From: Tulasnella sp. 424
Taxonomy: Eukaryota; Basidiomycota; Agaricomycetes; Cantharellales; Tulasnellaceae
Assembly (NCBI GenBank): GCA_019633425.1
Contig: WSUB01000175.1
Coordinates: 19,586 to 83,585 of the forward strand
Direction: 5' to 3'
Length of the DNA stretch: 64,000 nucleotides
The number at the start of each line of letters is the position of its first letter. Positions within the stretch are counted from its first letter, which is position 1. Both the position numbers and the translations under genes were made by a program. The notes under the pieces were generated by a model. That model worked only from the letters and a program-made list of their open reading frames with translations, was not told where the DNA came from and ran no database searches. This document shows positions 24,470 to 36,275 of the stretch, one piece after another.

Positions 24470-27125
24470 ATGACAGACACTGACAAGACAGGAGACACAA
24501 AGGAGCTGTCCGCAGACTCGGCCTCGACAGCACCGACGAGCGTTACGTCGACATCTGAAAAGCAATCGACCGGTCGAAGTCGGGAGTCGACCAGCAACTA
24601 CGCTAGCAGTAGCTCAGGGGCTAGTCGAGGACGTCCTCGAACGCGCTCCGAGCTTTCGAACCCGCTGTCAAAAGCAAATCTTGAGAAGCGGTGAGGGCAC
24701 ATTGTGTAGGCATTTTCGCTTTGTGCTGACAGCCACTGTGTAGGGGCTATCACACGTTCAGCGTCCTGGGCAAGGACTTTCACGTCGACAAGCGCTGGAA
24801 GTTCGTCCGCGAGCTAGGCCAGGGAGCATACGGCATCGTAGTGTACGTCCCAACCACAAATCCCCTCTTCTCAACGTCGCTCTCTGACAAGGAGCTCAGT
24901 CTCGCTCAGGATACTATTTCCGGTGAAAACGTTGCCATAAAACAGGTGACGCGGGTCTTCGAAAAAAAGGAGCTGGCAAAGCGTGCGCTTCGGGAAATCG
25001 TGCTACTACGTCATTTCAATCATCATGAAAATGTGAGGGCCTACCAACTCGATGTCCATGCGACTCGAGACGATTGACTGGGCCTTTTTGAATAGATAAC
25101 TGGCTTGATCGACATGGACTTGTTGAGCCCGGACTTTAACGAAATGTGAGCAACCTCGGGCAGCATAAAGGCAACCGTAGCTGACCGGAAGTTCTCTACC
25201 AGTTACCTTTTCATGGAGGTACGTCAACTCTGACGCAATATAGGGAGCGAAATCACTCATAATACGTCTTGGCCCCTTATAGCCCATGGAAGGTGTGTCA
25301 CGCCTGATCCGTTGGTCACGATGAACTTCACCTGACACCGTTCCTCTTCTCTAGCGGACCTTCACCAGATCATCCGCAGTGGCCAGAATCTAACCAACGC
25401 TCACATTCAATACTTCCTCTACCAAATTCTTCGGGGGTGCAAGTACATCCATTCCGCGAATGTTGTTCATCGAGATCTCAAGCCTGGAAACCTTCTGGTT
25501 AACGCCGATTGCGAGCTCAAAATCTGTGACTTGGGGCTCAGCCGTGCCTTCGAAAGGAGTACGATGCCAAATGAAGGCGAGGAGAGCGTATCGCATATGA
25601 CAGAATACGTCGCGACACGGTGGTACCGGGCCCCCGAGATTATGTTGAGCTTCAAGCGTTATGGACCAGCAATCGACGTCTGGAGCATTGGATGTATTCT
25701 TGCGGAATTGTTGGGTGGAAAGCCGATATTCAAGGGCAAAGAGTACGGTGTCCCATGTCTTTGGCCTCTGGAACGATTGGCTAAACGCAGAAACTGTTTA
25801 CAGCTATGTCGATCAGCTGAACCTGATACTGAAAGTGCTGGGCACTCCGGAGGAAAGGACTATGCAGCGAATTGGGAGCGAAAAGGTACCCGTACCCATT
25901 TCAAGGCGATTCCGATAACCGCTGACCAAGTCTCCTATCAGGCTCAAGCGTACATTCGCTCTCTTCCGTTCAAACCGAAAACCAAGATGTCGGACCACTT
26001 TCCAAATGCCGACCCGCTCGCGATCGACCTTCTCGAAAAGATGCTCACCTTCGACCCTTCTGATCGGATCAACGTCGTCCAAGCGCTCGCCCATCCGTAT
26101 CTCGAAGCATACCACGAAATAGGAGACGAGCCTGAAGCTTCCACCTTGACGGAGAAGTGGAATGCGTTGGAGGCGATTGAGAGCGACTTTGAATACCGGA
26201 AGGCGATCTGGAAGGAGGTGTACGAGTTCAGATTAAGTGTGCGGAGTGGGGCGGGTGGTGCGGGTGGAGAAGACGAAATGACGGAAGAGCTGGGCAGTGA
26301 GGCCAGCGAGGATGGAGATGATGAGGCCGAGGAGGTGGAGATTGTCGTGCAAGACGTGGATGTTCCAGTAGCAGGGCCGTTGGTTCTACCAGAGACGGCG
26401 CTGAAACCGGATTCGGAACCACCCAGTGAGTTCTCAACCAGTGTTGTGTTTGGAGGCTGTACTAAACCCCATTGTCAGCTGCAGCAACAGCAACTGCAAC
26501 TGCAGTGCCGCCAGACCCTACGCCGTCAGTAACCGACGCAGTCGAACGCCTTGCGCTTGCAGATTCTTCCGCTGTTGCGGACGACGCCGATGGGCCAGCA
26601 TCACCGTTGGCCACCCTTCCGCGGACACCCCTGGACCCAAAACCTCCCGCCATTCCTTTCCCGACGACGGAGGATCGTCCGGCGATGCACAATCGTGCTC
26701 CGTCTTCATCGAGCACTCTTCGTCCCGTCCGCTCGTCTGGCCCGCTTTCCTCTGTCGACCCATACTTGACGTATGCAAGGCGGTCGAACAGCTTGATCTT
26801 CACACCCGCGACGTCAACCCAGCCTCACAGACGGCTTTATAGTGAGCACGTGGAGCGAGGTGACGACGGAGGTGGATCGGACGACGAAGATGGAGAGTAC
26901 ATCGTTGCGATGATTCGAAGCCGAGCACCGAGCACGGACACCCATGCGGTGGGGACGCTAATAAGGACGCTTTCGACTGGAGGATTAAACAAACTCGGTC
27001 AACAGGGTGGTAAGGTTGGGAAAGCTGATGCAGCCCAGCCTTTGACGCAGGCGGATTTACCGCCCAGCGCGATGCCGGCAGAGTTTAAGAATGGACGTGG
27101 AACAAGCAATGAAGGCTCCAAGTGA
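24470..27125 (+). CDS. SLT2: Cell-wall-integrity MAP kinase (Slt2/Mpk1)
   Basis: Serine/threonine MAP kinase at the end of the Pkc1-Bck1-Mkk cascade that responds to wall stress. Start [14 protein letters not shown], then a Ser/Thr-rich N-terminus. The kinase core shows the glycine loop ([10 protein letters not shown]), the VAIK lysine, [12 protein letters not shown], the dual phosphorylation site TEY (25600-25608) within [15 protein letters not shown], and [11 protein letters not shown] donor at about 25749 joins to [18 protein letters not shown]. The C-terminal extension of about 300 residues is acidic and then Ala/Pro-rich, ending GTSNEGSK at 27125. The usual DFG is DLG here (25528-25536, gac-ttg-ggg). 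The family assignment is secure from the TEY and flanking motifs. Confidence 0.92.
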
Positions 27126-27517
27126 TTTTGTATATATGGCTATGGCTATGATGTTGATTTGTCACTCCTCCGAGACCTTGACTGGTTTTTTTCGGAGATC
27201 GGTGGGGGATGTCTTGGTTTCGACACCTTAACTGGTTGTTCTTTTCGAGCCCCGGTCCTTTCCCTGAACCATTGACGATTCCATTTTCTTTCTTCTTTCT
27301 TTATACATATACACTTTCTTACTACACCGGAAGGACTTTTATGTTTTCTTGGGCAATCGTTTTCGATATAGATGAATGAGTGATATATTGCGCAATGAAG
27401 GTGTGGGGGTGAAGTCTATGCGATGATAAGGATACAACAGAGAGCGGTTGCAAGCGAAAGCGCAGTGAGAGTGCGGTGGTAAGATGGTTAGACGTGACCG
27501 ACGACATAAAAAGGCGG
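27126..27517. other. Convergent 3' flanks of SLT2 and NBP35
   Basis: 392 bp between convergent gene ends, T-rich; no gene recognised. Confidence 0.5.
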
Positions 27518-28772
27518 TTATTGCTTTCGTTCTTCTAAGATTTCCTTAATGCCTAGATATGGGGAACGGGATCAGTAGCTGGCCACGCTGAGGCGAAGCT
27601 TTTTTTTACTTACGATCGATGATATCAAGGTAAGCAGTCGTGGCAGGACTGTCAGGGTAGTCATCCAAGAAGCTGACCCCATAGTCGGCGCTCTTGCCGA
27701 TTCTGGGATCGAGAGGGACGGAACCCAGGAGCTCGACATTGGTTTCTTCAGCAAGCCTCTTCGCTCCTCCTGTGGTTGGTTTGAAAATCTTGGACTCGGT
27801 CTTGCACCCAGGACACACGAAACCGGCCATGTTCTCGACGAGACCCAATATCGGAACTCCGACTTTTCGGCAGAAATCAATCTCGCGGCGGACGTCCTGC
27901 AGAGCGACTTCTTGGGGTGTCGTAACGAGGATAGCACCATCGATCCCTGATTCCTTAAGGTACTGAACGACGCTGAGGTGTTCGTCCGAAGTTCCGGGTG
28001 GGGTGTCGACGAGCATGTAATCGAGATAGCCCCAATCTACGTCTTTGAGAAACTGTGCGATGAGTCCGTTCTTCTTGGGGCCCCGCCACATGACCGCATC
28101 TTTGGCGGAGGGGAGGAGGAACCCGACAGAGATGGCGGCGAGGTTGGGTTGGGCATAAACGGGGGACCACCCTGATGACGAGGAATGAACTTGTTCGTTG
28201 GCTAACCCGAGAATGGTTGGAATCGAGGGTCCGCAAATGTCCAAATCAAGGACCCCAGTCTGATGAGGGGGGGCGGCAGCAACGAGGCGTCGTGCGCGCG
28301 CGTTGCGTGGGTCAGCGTTCGTGGTGGAGGTTCGAAAAATGATAAAGTGAAGAGAGCGACTCACCTGGGTAGCCTCGTCCGAAGCAAAGGCCCAAGCGAG
28401 CTGGGCCGTAAACGTACTTTTGCCTACTCCACCTTTACCGCTGAGTACGAGGATTTTATGTTTTACGTCTGCCATCCGCTCGCGAATGAATGGAAGAGCC
28501 GGATCGGGACCCTTTGGCTTTGTGGAGGAGGCGCAAATCTCCTGGTTTGCACACCCATTGCACGCGTCAGATTTACCAGCGAGCTCGGATTCGGTGCCCT
28601 GATTGAGCGTAATGAGGAAGAAACTCGTGTTTTCAGTGAACCGGAGATTAGATAACGAGAAGAAAAGGGTACTCACGGGACAGTGCTGTGGTGCGTTTGA
28701 GGGTATGTCTGGGAGCGATGCTGAAACCTGGTCAGACGTTGTGGTCGCTGGCTGGTGTTGTACTGCCAACAT
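27518..28772 (-). CDS. NBP35: Cytosolic Fe-S assembly scaffold ATPase Nbp35
   Basis: P-loop NTPase scaffold that builds 4Fe-4S clusters with Cfd1 in the cytosol. Start [12 protein letters not shown] at 28772. Exon 1 ends NAPQHCP and joins [20 protein letters not shown], recreating the N-terminal C-x13-C-x2-C-x5-C cluster motif that separates Nbp35 from Cfd1. The Walker A-type loop GKGGVGKST follows, then an intron to [24 protein letters not shown], and the bridging cluster motif CPGC. One reading stops at 27606 (IIDRK), but that TAA lies inside a good GTAAGT donor. Splicing to the acceptor at about 27554 gives [14 protein letters not shown] and a stop at 27518, which I prefer. Divergent from the J-protein gene. 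Confidence 0.9.
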
Positions 28773-29014
28773 TGTGTGTAGTGCGAACAAGGGGCGGTGG
28801 ATATGGGTGGCAAAGGGAGAACCAAGGGAGAGAGAGCGAAGCAGCTGACAAACAAGAGTCTCGCAGAAAGTTGCCACGAGTGATTTCTCGCAAAACTCTC
28901 CCCTACACAACCTCATCATCCCCTTCCCTTCCCGCCTCCCTCTCCCCCCCCCCCTCCTCAACCACCCACCACGTCCGCCAGCCATCCTATCTCTGGGATA
29001 TCCCAGCTACTACA
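28773..29014. promoter_or_regulatory. Shared upstream region NBP35 / J-protein
   Basis: A 242-bp divergent promoter region with a C-rich/T-rich tract (28910-28970) immediately before the J-protein ATG. Confidence 0.5.
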
Positions 29015-31795
29015 ATGGCGGACTACTACGCTGTCCTTGGAGTCTCAAAGACAGCCACAAAGGATGACAGTAAGTCTCTCTTTTTTCCTTCCGTTCTCTC
29101 CCCTCCCCTCGGTCTACATTTGAATTATTGCTCACCACCCGTCTCATTTCTCTCTTCCCAAACAGTCAAGAAAGCTTACCGCAAAGCTGCCTTGAAAACC
29201 CATCCTGATCGCGTATCACAAGACCAGAAGAAGGCTGCAGAAGATTCCTTCCGAGCGGTGACCGCCGCTTACGAGGTTTTGGCAGACGACAAGAACAGAG
29301 CCCTCTACGACAAGCACGGCGTATTCCCCCCTCCAGCTACATCAAATTCGACCGGTTACAAGCCTCGCCCTAATCAGCCAGAGTACAAGCCATTTGGCAG
29401 CAGCTCTCAGCCCCCACCGCCCTTCTTCGATGACGGTGGAGCAACTTTCCATTCATTCGCCTTCACAGACCCCTTTATTCTCTTCAACATGATGTTCGGC
29501 CAAGATCACTTCCCCGGTCAGGTAAGTCTTGAGGTTTTTTCTATTTCCAGTAGCACCATATGTTCCATTCGGTAAAGGGCTGGGCGCTGACGTTTCGTTA
29601 CGTCGTTTTCCACCGCTTTATAGGTTCCTTTCCATCCTGGCCACCCCCATTCTCGACCAGTTCGCACCCCGGCTCCCATGTTCGACCCCCAATTCATGCA
29701 ACAACCGGCTATGTTCCAGCAGCAATTCCAGTCCTTTGCGCAAGCCGGAGCTGCAACGTCCTTCCCACAAAGCACAAGCACAACCTCTACCGCGAATAAT
29801 ACCCCGACATCCACTACCTGGTCTGAAACCACCACAGGCTCGCCAAAGGACAATGAGGACCGTGGTTGGATCAAGGAATCAAAAGTCACCAAAGTCACCC
29901 CTACGGGCACTCGGGAGACAACCATCAAAAAGACCGCTGCCGACGTAAGTGTTTCATGCAGACTCATTTCGAAGGGGGCGCTCGTTGCCCTGGTCGTCAT
30001 TCGCGTCGGGGTATTTGGGTTCGCATGGTATTGCTCCGGGGCAATGCCGGAACTCCCACCACGCCCGTCCCTTTCTACATCAAAACCTGAGCGCGGCGGC
30101 CACCAGGGCGGTGCCTCTTGACACCGTCGAGAGGACAGGGCATCGCACTCTGGTTTACCCCGATTGCATCGCTTGCTGTACCTTCCCGTTTAGGCCATTT
30201 GATCAGTGACCTCTATCACTTCGGCTACCCCACTTCTTTTCTCATCGCGTCCTCATGCCTTCTCTTCCTTATTCCATTTCTTTGGTTTCAAGCGATGAGA
30301 CAATTACGGACTTGTACTAACTTTATGCTACTCCCATAGGGCACCGTCTACATTACACGCGTCGCTGGAGACGGCTCAATCCGTCACTGGATCTCCATCA
30401 ACGGTGTTGAGAAGCAAACAGATAGGGGTGCTCCGGAAATTGCTCCTCGCGTCCCCTTATCCCAAACCCAACCTCAAGTTCCGCCGCCTCAACCCCGACC
30501 TGCCGCATACGCTGCGGCCCCACAACAACAACCACAACCATCGTCCTCCTCGCGGCACTCTCCGAGCGCTTCACAGCCAGTTAACTCCGCCTACGACGCA
30601 CAGGCGGCTTACGCGCGTGGTTATCCCCAAGCACCAGCCGCCGTCCCCGACCCTCTTCGGCGATCTGCTTCACGCGCCGGACATCATGAGAGGTCTGCTT
30701 CTCGCGCTGGACATCACGAGCGATCCGCTTCCCGCGCCGGTCACCATGAGAAGGCATACCGTACGACTTCGCCGCCTCCTGTTCCACCAAAGGAGAACAA
30801 GACGACGACACCGGCCCCTTCCCCGACCGGATCGTATCCCTTTGCCTATCCCCAAGCCCCTGCTGCGGCAGTTCCCCAACGAGTCAAATCCCCATCGCCT
30901 CGACAGGAGGCTGGACGTACCTCCGAACGTGAACGCGAGAAGGACTTGAGGCGAAACCACACGGTCCCGAGCCATGTGCTTTCATCTCAAGCAGCAGCGG
31001 CGCCTATGCCCCGACCGCAGTCTCCCCACTTCTACCGGACGCGAACCACTTCGGATGCTCCCAGCAACCCTTCTCCTACCAAGCCCACTTCCTCGTCGGC
31101 AACTCAACAGTCTCGTTCTCGTTACGACAGCGTCACGGGTCAACCTACTAGAATGACGGAGGAGCCGACGTCGTACGTGTTCAGTGATACCGAGGCTGCA
31201 CGTGTCAAGAGTGCGTCGGCCTACAAGCCGAGTCGGTCGAGCAATACGGTTCCCGCTCCCGGACCTCAACCAATGTCTCAGGGTGTGCCAATGGCTGCAC
31301 CTGGTGCCACAGCTCCTCCCCGGCGCTCGTCTTCCCGATACGGACACCAGCATTCGCAGTCTATGCAGGCGCCCGGTGCAACCACCCGCCACCACTCCGT
31401 TCCGGTCCCCCAACCTATCCCCATGCCCATCACAAACGAACTTGGTCTTGGCTTTGTTCCACCTCCATCTTCGGGTCTTGGGTCCAGCCGCAACTCCGGA
31501 GCTTCCGTTGGTCCAAGCCAGCCTCTTGGCAAGTCCAGTCGCAATCCATCCTTCGAGGAGATTGTCTATCCCTACGGCTCCAACCCAAAATCGAGCTCGC
31601 GCTCCCAGCAGCAGCAACAACAACAACAGGCTTATGGCGGCAACCCGCTTCCGAACCCTCCAATGTACAGGGAACCTTGTACGTCTCAATTATCGAACTG
31701 TCACGCTCGACAAACCTGATCTAATTTCTTTCTTGGCAGGGACAGCTGAAGCCCAACAACAACAACAGGCACGATACCGACAAGCTGCAGCTTAG
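29015..31795 (+). CDS. J-domain (DnaJ/Hsp40) protein with long disordered tail
   Basis: Co-chaperone that stimulates Hsp70 ATPase through its J domain. Start [18 protein letters not shown] at 29015, an intron, then [18 protein letters not shown] with the essential HPD, and [19 protein letters not shown] Gly/Phe-rich segment with aromatic clusters ([15 protein letters not shown]) follows, then after introns [17 protein letters not shown]. The remaining roughly 450 residues are Pro/Gln/Ser/Arg-rich. They include three 10-residue repeats [10 protein letters not shown] (30661-30750) and a Gln run (31608-31629). The last exon ends QARYRQAAA at 31795. J domain plus G/F region without zinc fingers suggests class B; the disordered tail is unusually long. 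Specific client or location unknown. Confidence 0.85.
30661..30750 (+). repeat. Three 30-bp in-frame tandem repeats in the J-protein
   Basis: Repeats at 30661-30690, 30691-30720 and 30721-30750 each encode [10 protein letters not shown]. They differ at several mostly synonymous positions, so the amino-acid sequence is kept while the DNA has drifted. Confidence 0.95.
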
Positions 31796-32943
31796 ACTGC
31801 TGAAATACGCTTTCTTTTATTACTAGAACGCCTGCGACTTTTCCTCCTGGCGACGTTATCCCCTACGATTCCCTCCCTAATGTTCCAGCCCCGATACCAC
31901 TCACCACGATTCTTTATTCCTCAGCCACGCTCTTGGATCTCACAGTCTCTTTTTTTTTCCTCTCTTCTTTTCCCACCTTGCCCCAAGCCTACCCTCCGCG
32001 CACACCACTTAATATATTCCCCCTCGCGTTTGGTTGGTTGTCCATATCCTCTTCTCATTTCCCGTTTTGCCTCGTACGTATCTCGATTTCCCGTTTCCCT
32101 CGTCCGCTTACCCTCTCGCCCTTTCTTCACCCCCTCCTCTTGTATTACAGTTATGCTCTTTCTAGTTCTTCTGCTACTAGTCTGGTCTATTTTTTTTTGT
32201 CATCTGTCATCTTCATTTTGCCCGTACCATTTCTGTCGTGTTTCCTTTCACGCTTACTTATGATTTGTTTTCACGCTGTGTTTGATACGTACGATTTTGT
32301 CACTAGTTTTCTGATTTGGCTTCATTAATCTATTACGACCCCCACGCACCCGCTGTACGCCACTGGATGGTGTATGGCGTGCTTTCTTTCAAAGTTGCGA
32401 GTGGATGCGATCCTGATCGACATGGCCCCGAGGATCAGTGCACCTTTTCCTAAGCGATCGATTGTCATTTAGACGTTTTGGGACATTTGGAAACGTGTGC
32501 CAAATAGCCGTGGAAGGTTCTGGAAGGATAAAAAAAAACTTCAGCACCCAGGATTCCCATGTGGTCCCCCACCATGGTACTAACTGAGCGGTACAGTGCT
32601 TGACTGCGCAGATCGGACGGGATGCGGTATTTTCACTGTCCTATGGCCGAAGATACCATGCATTGAAATATTTTCTCTAAGACTTGCCTTTTGCATAGAG
32701 TACAGTATTCCCGAACAAGATGGTATGATGGAGGGGAAGGTGGTCACTGGTTTGGTGACCGGATCCCCCATACTGTAGAAAATCTCACCGACCCATTTCA
32801 CCAACCCATTTCTCCTCTCAAGTCACCATGAAGCAAAGTTTAGCATTGAGAGGAGCTCTTTGATATACAAATCGAGTAATACAGGTTTATCGAAACATTA
32901 CTTTACAAAACAAACGGATTGCATCGTTCCTTTCTCGCGTCAC
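31796..32943. other. Convergent 3' flanks, J-protein and aldo-keto reductase
   Basis: About 1.15 kb. 31880-32340 is strongly pyrimidine-rich (runs of T and C), probably 3' UTR or flank. The open frames in it are low-complexity artefacts. Nothing is recognised in 32340-32940. Confidence 0.5.
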
Positions 32944-34453
32944 TTATGAGTGACCGATGATAGCTCGAGGGCGGTAGAGATCGTCGATGGCCTTGACCTC
33001 ATCTTCAGTCAACTTAACATTAACGGCTCCTGTGTACACAAAAATAGGTGTGATCAGCTCTAGAGCGTGATTTATGTATATCGAAATGGGACTTACCGAC
33101 AAGGTCTTCGAGCTTGTCAAGAGAGGTGGTTCCAACGATGGGCGCTGTAATGAAGGGCTTTGACATAGACCAGGCTACTGCAACTTGGGCCATGCTGATG
33201 CCTCGCCTCTTGGCGATCTCGGAGACTCTAAGAAATGGAGAAAATCAAGTTAGTAGCTCGTGTCTCCCGCAGTGAGGGTGACGCACTTCTTATTAATGTC
33301 CATAAGGAATGTGTCCCCCTCGGAGTCGCCCATGACACCTTTGAAGAAGTTATCCTTCGCCTCTCTGCTGCTTCCTTCCTCCAGAGTTCTTGTCAGGAAG
33401 CCGCGAGCGAGAGGCGACCAGGGAATCATGCCGACGCCCATATCCTGCAGCAGAGGAACCATCTCGCGTTCTTCCTCGCGATAAGCGGCGTTGTAGTAGT
33501 TTTGCATGGAAACGAACTCGGTGAGACCGTGCTGACGAGCATAGCTTTGCATCTTGTGGACTAAGGGCAACGATGTTAGAGGATGATGTCGACGACCGTG
33601 GCTCGACTGGACTCACATTGCCAGGCGTAGCACGAAGACATTCCGATGTACCTTGCATAGCCCGCCTTCACGACGTCGTGCAGAGCCTGCATGGTCTCTT
33701 CGATAGGAGTATTGTAGTCGAAGCGGTGGCCTGTAAGCTTGGAACGCGTAAGACACCAGGACCGGAACTCAACGGGGAAGATATGCTCACATTGCAGGAG
33801 GTCGACGTAGTCCAATTGAAGACGTTCCAAGGAGTGCTTGATACTTTCGAAGATGTGCTATTGGCGTCGTTGAATAGGTCAGTCAGACGAACTCGACTAA
33901 AGACTCTGCTAGCGACACACCTTTCGGCTGAGCCCTTGCTGGTTCACGTAACGCCGCTTCTCTACCTCCTCCGGAGTGGCGAAGAACAAGTCGTCCCTAG
34001 TTCCACGTGCAACTGGGAAGTAGACTTTGGTCATGATGACAATTTCGTCACGGGGCAAGTTGAACTGCTTGATAGCTTTGCCGAGGATGATCTCGGAACG
34101 GCCGTTGGAGTAGACGTTGGCAGTATCGAAGGCGTTGATACCCAAGTTGTAGGCCGCTTTAATGTGCTTGAGGGCTAATAGCGATGCAGTTCCTTGTTAG
34201 CATTCGGCTGACCCGGGCAGACAACCGCGAGTGTATGTACAGTACCTTCCTCCTCCTCGAGAACCCAGCCTTGCCACTCAGGCGTGCCGTAGCTCATGCA
34301 TCCTCTTTGAGGAGCAGAATCAGTGAAGCGATCAACCAGGTTTGAATGATGTTATACTTACAGGATAAGCTTGGAGACTTTAAGGCCAGACTTCCCCAGT
34401 CGGACGTAGGGCATGTTGGAGATGGTCACGTCGGAGGTAGTTGTTGAAGACAT
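32944..34453 (-). CDS. Aldo-keto reductase
   Basis: NADPH-dependent reductase of the (beta/alpha)8 AKR fold. Start MSSTTTSDVTISNMPYVRLG at 34453. The catalytic set is visible: Asp and Tyr in INAFDTANVYSNG, Lys in IVIMTKVYFP, and His in DLLQC|HRFDYNTP, where an intron splits the Cys codon. Later motifs are YARYIGMSSCYAW, SMQNYYNAAYREEE, MIPWSPLARGFLTR, and the cofactor end ITAPIVGTTSLDKLEDLVGA. The stop is TAA at 32944. There are about eight exons with short introns, all in frame. Length and order fit the voltage-gated-potassium-channel-beta/YakC-like AKR branch. The substrate cannot be told. The upstream region (34463-34860) is partly duplicated with an inverted segment near the esterase cluster. 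Confidence 0.9.
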
Positions 34454-34542
34454 TTTTCTGTGCAGTGGAAGTAAGTGGAGATGGGCTTGAGGGCGAGGGA
34501 GATGTCGATTGTGGTGAACGTCGGTCGTCTCCTGCTGGCTGC

Positions 34543-34550
34543 ATTTATAT
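34543..34550 (-). promoter_or_regulatory. TATA-like element of the aldo-keto reductase
   Basis: Minus-strand reading atataaat about 90 bp upstream of the ATG at 34453, a plausible core promoter distance. It spans the left breakpoint of the segment that is inverted at 39169-39415; the duplicate lacks this element at the equivalent place (gcatttagaag). Confidence 0.5.
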
Positions 34551-34800
34551 ACGTATGCCTCTGGAGGGGTGGATTTCGGTGTACGTGCCACTGATTTCAC
34601 GAATATTGGCCCCTCCACCCAGGTGGCGGCCGCTTTAGACTTTTTGGGATGCACTTCGTGAAGAACTCTTTGTCGCCGTGCATGGTAGGGTCTCCGGTGG
34701 GTCGAAAAGTGGAGGTTTGGAGGTGGGGCTTCAGTGAGGTGGAGGTTGTACTTCGATTGGGCTCAATCCGCGTTGGAACCGAGCCAAAGTCCGAGCTTCT
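34547..34800 (+). repeat. Flipped segment, copy A (in AKR promoter)
   Basis: 254 bp whose reverse complement matches 39169-39415. It begins atatacgtatgcc and ends ccgagcttct. Outer flanks on both sides are collinear with the other copy, so only this segment is inverted. No clear terminal inverted repeats or target-site duplication are seen. Confidence 0.9.
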
Positions 34801-35107
34801 CAACATTTGGTGGAGGACCTCCACCATCCACTGCTATAAAAGGTAATACCCTCCGTCAGGGCTAAACTACAGAAACAATCCGTGGTATGAGTGAGACTTC
34901 TGGGAGTCTTCGAGCCATGAGTACTTGAGATCTGGGCTTCAAAATGATAGCGAGCAGCAAGCTACCTTGGACCAAGGCACATACGACCTCTTTACGAAGC
35001 ATATATTAGTTTGTAGCAATCGTATCAAATCTAGCAAAATTACAATGTCCATGTAAATTAGATTATGAACAATCCTCGTTTAACTCTGATCGTGCAGCTG
35101 TCCGATA

Positions 35108-36275
35108 TTAGAAGATGCGGCCCTGAGCTTTAAAAGCCTCTTCAGCAATTATCTTGTGAGTCTTTGCTGATGGGTGGTAAATATCCCAGAACTATGTGCG
35201 TAATCGCTCAGTTAACCAAGTTCACAATCAGGGGTACAGAAGCTCGGTCACTTACAACGCGGGCGTCCGGATCACTGCAAACGGATCTTGGAACACCGGC
35301 CTCGATCGAGTACACGCCGTTTATGCAGTTTTGATCGAACACCTCAGGTGAGAAGCCAAAACTTTCTGGGTTTGCTAGCATTTGAGGAAATAGGGTGTAA
35401 AGATCGAGGTACGCGATGCGAGTACCATTGGGAGGGTTTTGTGCGAGCGAGGAAAGCAAATCGGCGAGATTCTTGGAGTAAGTGGATAAAGTGGTCTGGT
35501 ATTCCGGTGGAGTGTATTTTTTGGCAAAAGGTAGAAGGGCCAGGTCTGGGAAAGATGCGAGGAGGAAGCTCGATGCGCCTGCATATCTCGTCGAATGAGC
35601 GGGTGCATCGAATTTACGTTTCTGGAGAAACAGGTCCTCACCTTTGCTGTCCTGCAGTTGCTTCATGCCCTTCACGATTGCTTGGAAGACGGACTCGGCG
35701 CTCACGGCGGAGTTAATAAAGATGTCGTTCGACCCGATGACGAGGGCGTAAAGAATATCGCCAAATCCATAAGATTCGGAAGTTTGGTTGACGGCAATGT
35801 ATTGTGTGATTTGGTCCAGCATCGAGGGTACGGGAATCGTCGAGTTCGCCCCAGTATAACCTTGAACGAGGGCATTGTCGCTCGTCGCACCTCCGGTCGC
35901 CTTGTCCTTCAAATAACTAGCTATGTTGAGCGATTCGGAGAGAACCACAGGCCAGACTGGTCCGTTTGAGAAGGTGTGGTTATAGTAGGCTGGATCTGCC
36001 GGCCATGTGTGGTTGGAGATGACCCAAGCACCGTGTCCTAAGGAGATGCAAGGGAGTTGGCATCCATCATTCAACGCTCACTTAAAGTTCAAGACGTTTT
36101 ACTGACCATCATCCGAGAAAGAGTCGCCAAAAACGACTATGGTTCCGAATTGGTGACCCGGGGAAAGTTGTCTGGCGAATCCCACAGGCGAAGGCACTTC
36201 CGTTAAGAGAGGAGCAGCCGTGGCTGAGATAGCAAAGGCAAGTGTAAAAGCGAGCTGGCTAGAAATGGAGAACAT
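35108..36275 (-). CDS. Secreted SGNH/GDSL esterase, SGNH-1
   Basis: Secreted hydrolase of the SGNH fold. Start 36275 opens a signal peptide (MFSISSQLAFTLAFAISATA). Catalytic blocks: Ser in VVFGDSFSDDG; TWPADPAYYNHTFSNGPVW with the block II glycine; Asn in VIGSNDIF; Asp and His in FWDIYHPSAKTH near the C-terminus. It ends KAQGRIF, TAA at 35108. Four introns, one splitting the DDG glycine codon. The HTWPADPAYY-type block suggests carbohydrate (acetyl) esterases such as CE16 rather than true lipases, but this is tentative. It is the most diverged of four copies. Its 3' end was duplicated to 39713-39968. Confidence 0.85.

Larger units (their letters stand above)
34463..35360. repeat. Duplicated block, original side (AKR promoter to SGNH-1 3' end)
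   Basis: Matches 39089-39968 in the same orientation on both flanks of an internally flipped segment. Shared landmarks are tgcagtggaag, gagggcgaggga-gatgtcgattgtgg, ggtggaggacctccaccatcc, and cacatacgacctctttacgaagcatatat. It covers the AKR upstream region and the last exons of SGNH-1. Confidence 0.85.

Noticed and set aside
27606..28985. A 459-codon reading of NBP35 without introns, starting at 28985
   Set aside because: It runs through two introns with good GT-AG borders, and the N-terminal part is composed of promoter DNA; the family start is at 28772.
30404..31719. Overlapping long frames on both strands in the J-protein tail
   Set aside because: They arise from Pro/Ser/Gln-rich coding bias; only the frame continuous with the J domain and spliced to RYRQAAA is supported.
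31880..32328. Possible small hydrophobic protein
   Set aside because: Pyrimidine-rich 3' flank gives Phe/Ser/Leu-rich translations in all frames; no family or conserved start.
34547..34800. Flipped segment as a MITE with terminal inverted repeats
   Set aside because: The two ends (atatacgtatgcc and ccgagcttct) are not inverted repeats of each other and no target-site duplication is visible.
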